A stretch of DNA of 7,143 nucleotides from contig JAAYMJ010000157.1 of NCBI GenBank assembly GCA_012521455.1, forward strand, positions 1 to 7,143, given 5' to 3'. Under the pieces are notes generated by a model that made no database searches, was not told the origin of the DNA, and saw nothing but the letters and a program-made list of their open reading frames with translations. Shown piece by piece: positions 6,601 to 7,143 of the stretch. The position numbers and the translations under genes were made by a program. The stretch is from Clostridiaceae bacterium (GTDB taxonomy: Bacteria > Bacillota > Clostridia > UMGS1883 > JAAYMJ01). How positions within the stretch are numbered: position 1 is the first letter of the stretch; every line of letters starts with the position of its first letter.

Positions 6601-7143
6601 CTCCTCAAAAACTTCCTTAATCTTTTTGGTGTAATACCCTTCTTCAAACTCCACTTCGTCAAGAATGGTTAAAAAGGTTGTGTGCCTGCAATGGTCCGAC
6701 CAGTATGTGTCTAAAACCTTGATTTCGGTAATTGTCGGGTCCCGCTGTTCCTCATCTTTAAAGTACCCCTGCAAAAACTCAAGGTCATCCATACCCATGG
6801 CAAGGCCGAGGGATTTATGCAAGTCCGATAGTTCATCCTTGTTAAAACCTATAAAGCCGTCTATGACTTTTACGTCCTCAGGTTCCTTTAGCTCATCTTC
6901 CAAGGTTTTTGGCATGTCCAATTTTGCCTCGCGGGACTCAATGGGGTTTATGAGGTAGTTTTTTATCCTTGAAAACTCCTCGTCGGAAATTTCGCCGTAT
7001 AGGACATATACCTTCGCGACTTTTACAATGGGCCGCTCTTTCGCTGAAATTAACGCAACGCACTCCGCGGCGCTGTCGGCCCTCTGGTCAAACTGGCCGG
7101 GTAAGTATTCAGACGCGAATATCCTGGCGTTTGACCAGAGGGC
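3655..7143 (-). CDS. purL: Phosphoribosylformylglycinamidine synthase, single-chain PurL (FGAM synthase), N-terminus outside the window
   Basis: The enzyme catalyses step four of de novo purine synthesis: FGAR + glutamine + ATP to FGAM + glutamate + ADP. The frame is open to the last base, giving 1162 visible residues. A TTG at 6921 is not the start, because upstream codons still encode conserved PurL sequence (EYLPGQFDQRADSA, then KVYVLYG and NPIESREA). About 80-100 residues are missing compared with the usual 1230-1295. Visible order: end of the PurS-like N-terminal domain; linker with SDHCRHTTF (about 149-157); first AIRS-type half with FKNETHNHPTE (245-255), GGRTGRDGIGG and DFGAGGVSVAIGE; second half with QQGLSERFDSSIG and GGKDSMSGSF; class I glutamine amidotransferase domain with FPGTNCEYD, FPGGFSGGDE, nucleophile Cys1005 in GICNGF, SHGEGRF, and His1133/Glu1135 in MAHSER. 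The triad is intact. It is the most upstream gene visible in the unit. The first five visible residues lie in an inverted-repeat arm and may be artefactual. Confidence 0.97.
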   Translation of the reverse strand, partial: ALWSNARIFASEYLPGQFDQRADSAAECVALISAKERPIVKVAKVYVLYGEISDEEFSRIKNYLINPIESREAKLDMPKTLEDELKEPEDVKVIDGFIGFNKDELSDLHKSLGLAMGMDDLEFLQGYFKDEEQRDPTITEIKVLDTYWSDHCRHTTFLTILDEVEFEEGYYTKKIKEVFEEYKRNKDKISQNKPICLMDIATIAAKELKKEGFIPDLDESEEINACSINIEVDIDGKKEDYLLMFKNETHNHPTEIEPFGGAATCLGGAIRDPLSGRSYVYQAMRVTGSGDPRKKVSETLPGKLPQKKITQTAAAGYSSYGNQVGLATGLVHEIYDEGYVAKRLEIGAVIGACPKENVIRKTPSPGDVVILIGGRTGRDGIGGATGSSKAHTDTSLETCGAEVQKGNPPIERKIQRLFRNKNVTRLIKKCNDFGAGGVSVAIGELADGLKINLDTIPKKYEGLDGTELAISESQERMAVVVDKLDADKFLKYVNEENLEGTIVAEVTKEPRLVMTWRGKTIVDISRVFLNSNGAKKHAKAKVCEPKEIIKRDIPSGNIKEKFIENLKDLNVASQQGLSERFDSSIGANTVLMPFGGKNQLTPIEAMAAKIPVLGGETSTASLMSFGFNVNISKNSPFHGAVYAIVESVSKIVASGGDYKKVRLTLQEYFERLKNEPSRWGKPLSALLGAYYAQKALKIPAIGGKDSMSGSFNDLDVPPTLVSFAVAVEDAKFIISPEFKKAGSNIVYIPVIKDEYDLPDFEKLEKIYSAIHKGIKEGKVLSASTVKEGGIAAAIAKMSFGNFIGAKISHDDLFTPNIGSFVLEAEDTGFLDDITYKILGKTWDRAEIELNGETIALNEALSAYEEPLSKVFPIKLPYKEEVPKISYEAKNILISTQKHARPRVFMPVFPGTNCEYDTERAFIKAGAEVDTFVIKNLTPKDIDQTLKEMAKRIRQSQIIMFPGGFSGGDEPDGSGKFIVATFQNPVVKEAVNDLLKVRDGLILGICNGFQALIKLGLVPYGEIRPLSPTSPTLTFNTIGRHISRICYTRIASNKSPWLASFKPGDVHAIPISHGEGRFVANEEWLKTLKENGQIATQYCNPDGEFDEYSNPNGSVWAIEGITSPCGRVLGKMAHSERYGGYVSKNIYGDKVQDIFKNGVLYFK
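7079..7143. repeat. Perfect 15-bp inverted repeat at the window edge (arms 7079-7093 and 7129-7143)
   Basis: The arm at 7079-7093 (GCCCTCTGGTCAAAC) is the exact reverse complement of 7129-7143, with 35 bp between them. Pairing stops at the inner side (7094 and 7128 do not match), and the outer arm ends on the very last base, so the repeat may run on outside. Both arms lie in purL. The inner arm encodes part of the conserved QFDQRA; the outer arm encodes ALWSN, which does not look like a conserved PurL segment. This could be a natural hairpin or a fold-back chimera at a contig end. Confidence 0.85.

Noticed and set aside
6919..6921. TTG as the start of purL
   Set aside because: The same frame is open up to base 7143 and encodes conserved PurL sequence such as EYLPGQFDQRADSA upstream, so the gene continues beyond the window.

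Overview
The window is ordinary chromosomal sequence from a low-to-moderate-GC endospore-forming Bacillota, most likely a clostridium. The evidence is a SpoIIP sporulation hydrolase fragment, a single-chain PurL of the long type seen in clostridia, strong GGAGG-type ribosome binding sites, a TTG start and very tight gene packing. I cannot name a genus.

Layout. Positions 1-378 (+) hold the C-terminal end of spoIIP. A perfect stem-loop at 379-405 is a shared terminator between this gene and everything to its right. From 422 to the right edge all genes lie on the minus strand with gaps of 14-23 bp. In order of transcription (right to left) they are: purL (5' end outside the window), a trimeric-type purine nucleoside phosphorylase (punA), a short NAD(P)-malic enzyme with a TTG start, an unrecognised single-pass membrane protein of 187 aa, and a 203-aa XRE/S24 (LexA/CI-like) repressor. 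No intergenic stretch is longer than about 45 bp. I see no RNA genes, insertion sequences or CRISPR.

How the genes fit together. PurL carries out a step of de novo purine synthesis and PunA acts in purine salvage or degradation, so these two share a topic. The malic enzyme links malate to pyruvate and reducing power. The membrane protein and repressor at the distal end look like a separate small module that shares the transcript. The promoter of the unit lies outside the window, upstream of purL.

Points for a second look. (1) The repressor keeps the Ala-Gly cleavage site and catalytic Ser of the S24 family but has Arg where the catalytic Lys should be. (2) A perfect 15-bp inverted repeat has one arm ending exactly on the last base of the window, which may be a fold-back assembly or amplification artefact; the first five visible residues of PurL are therefore doubtful. 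I found no convincing new multi-gene system.
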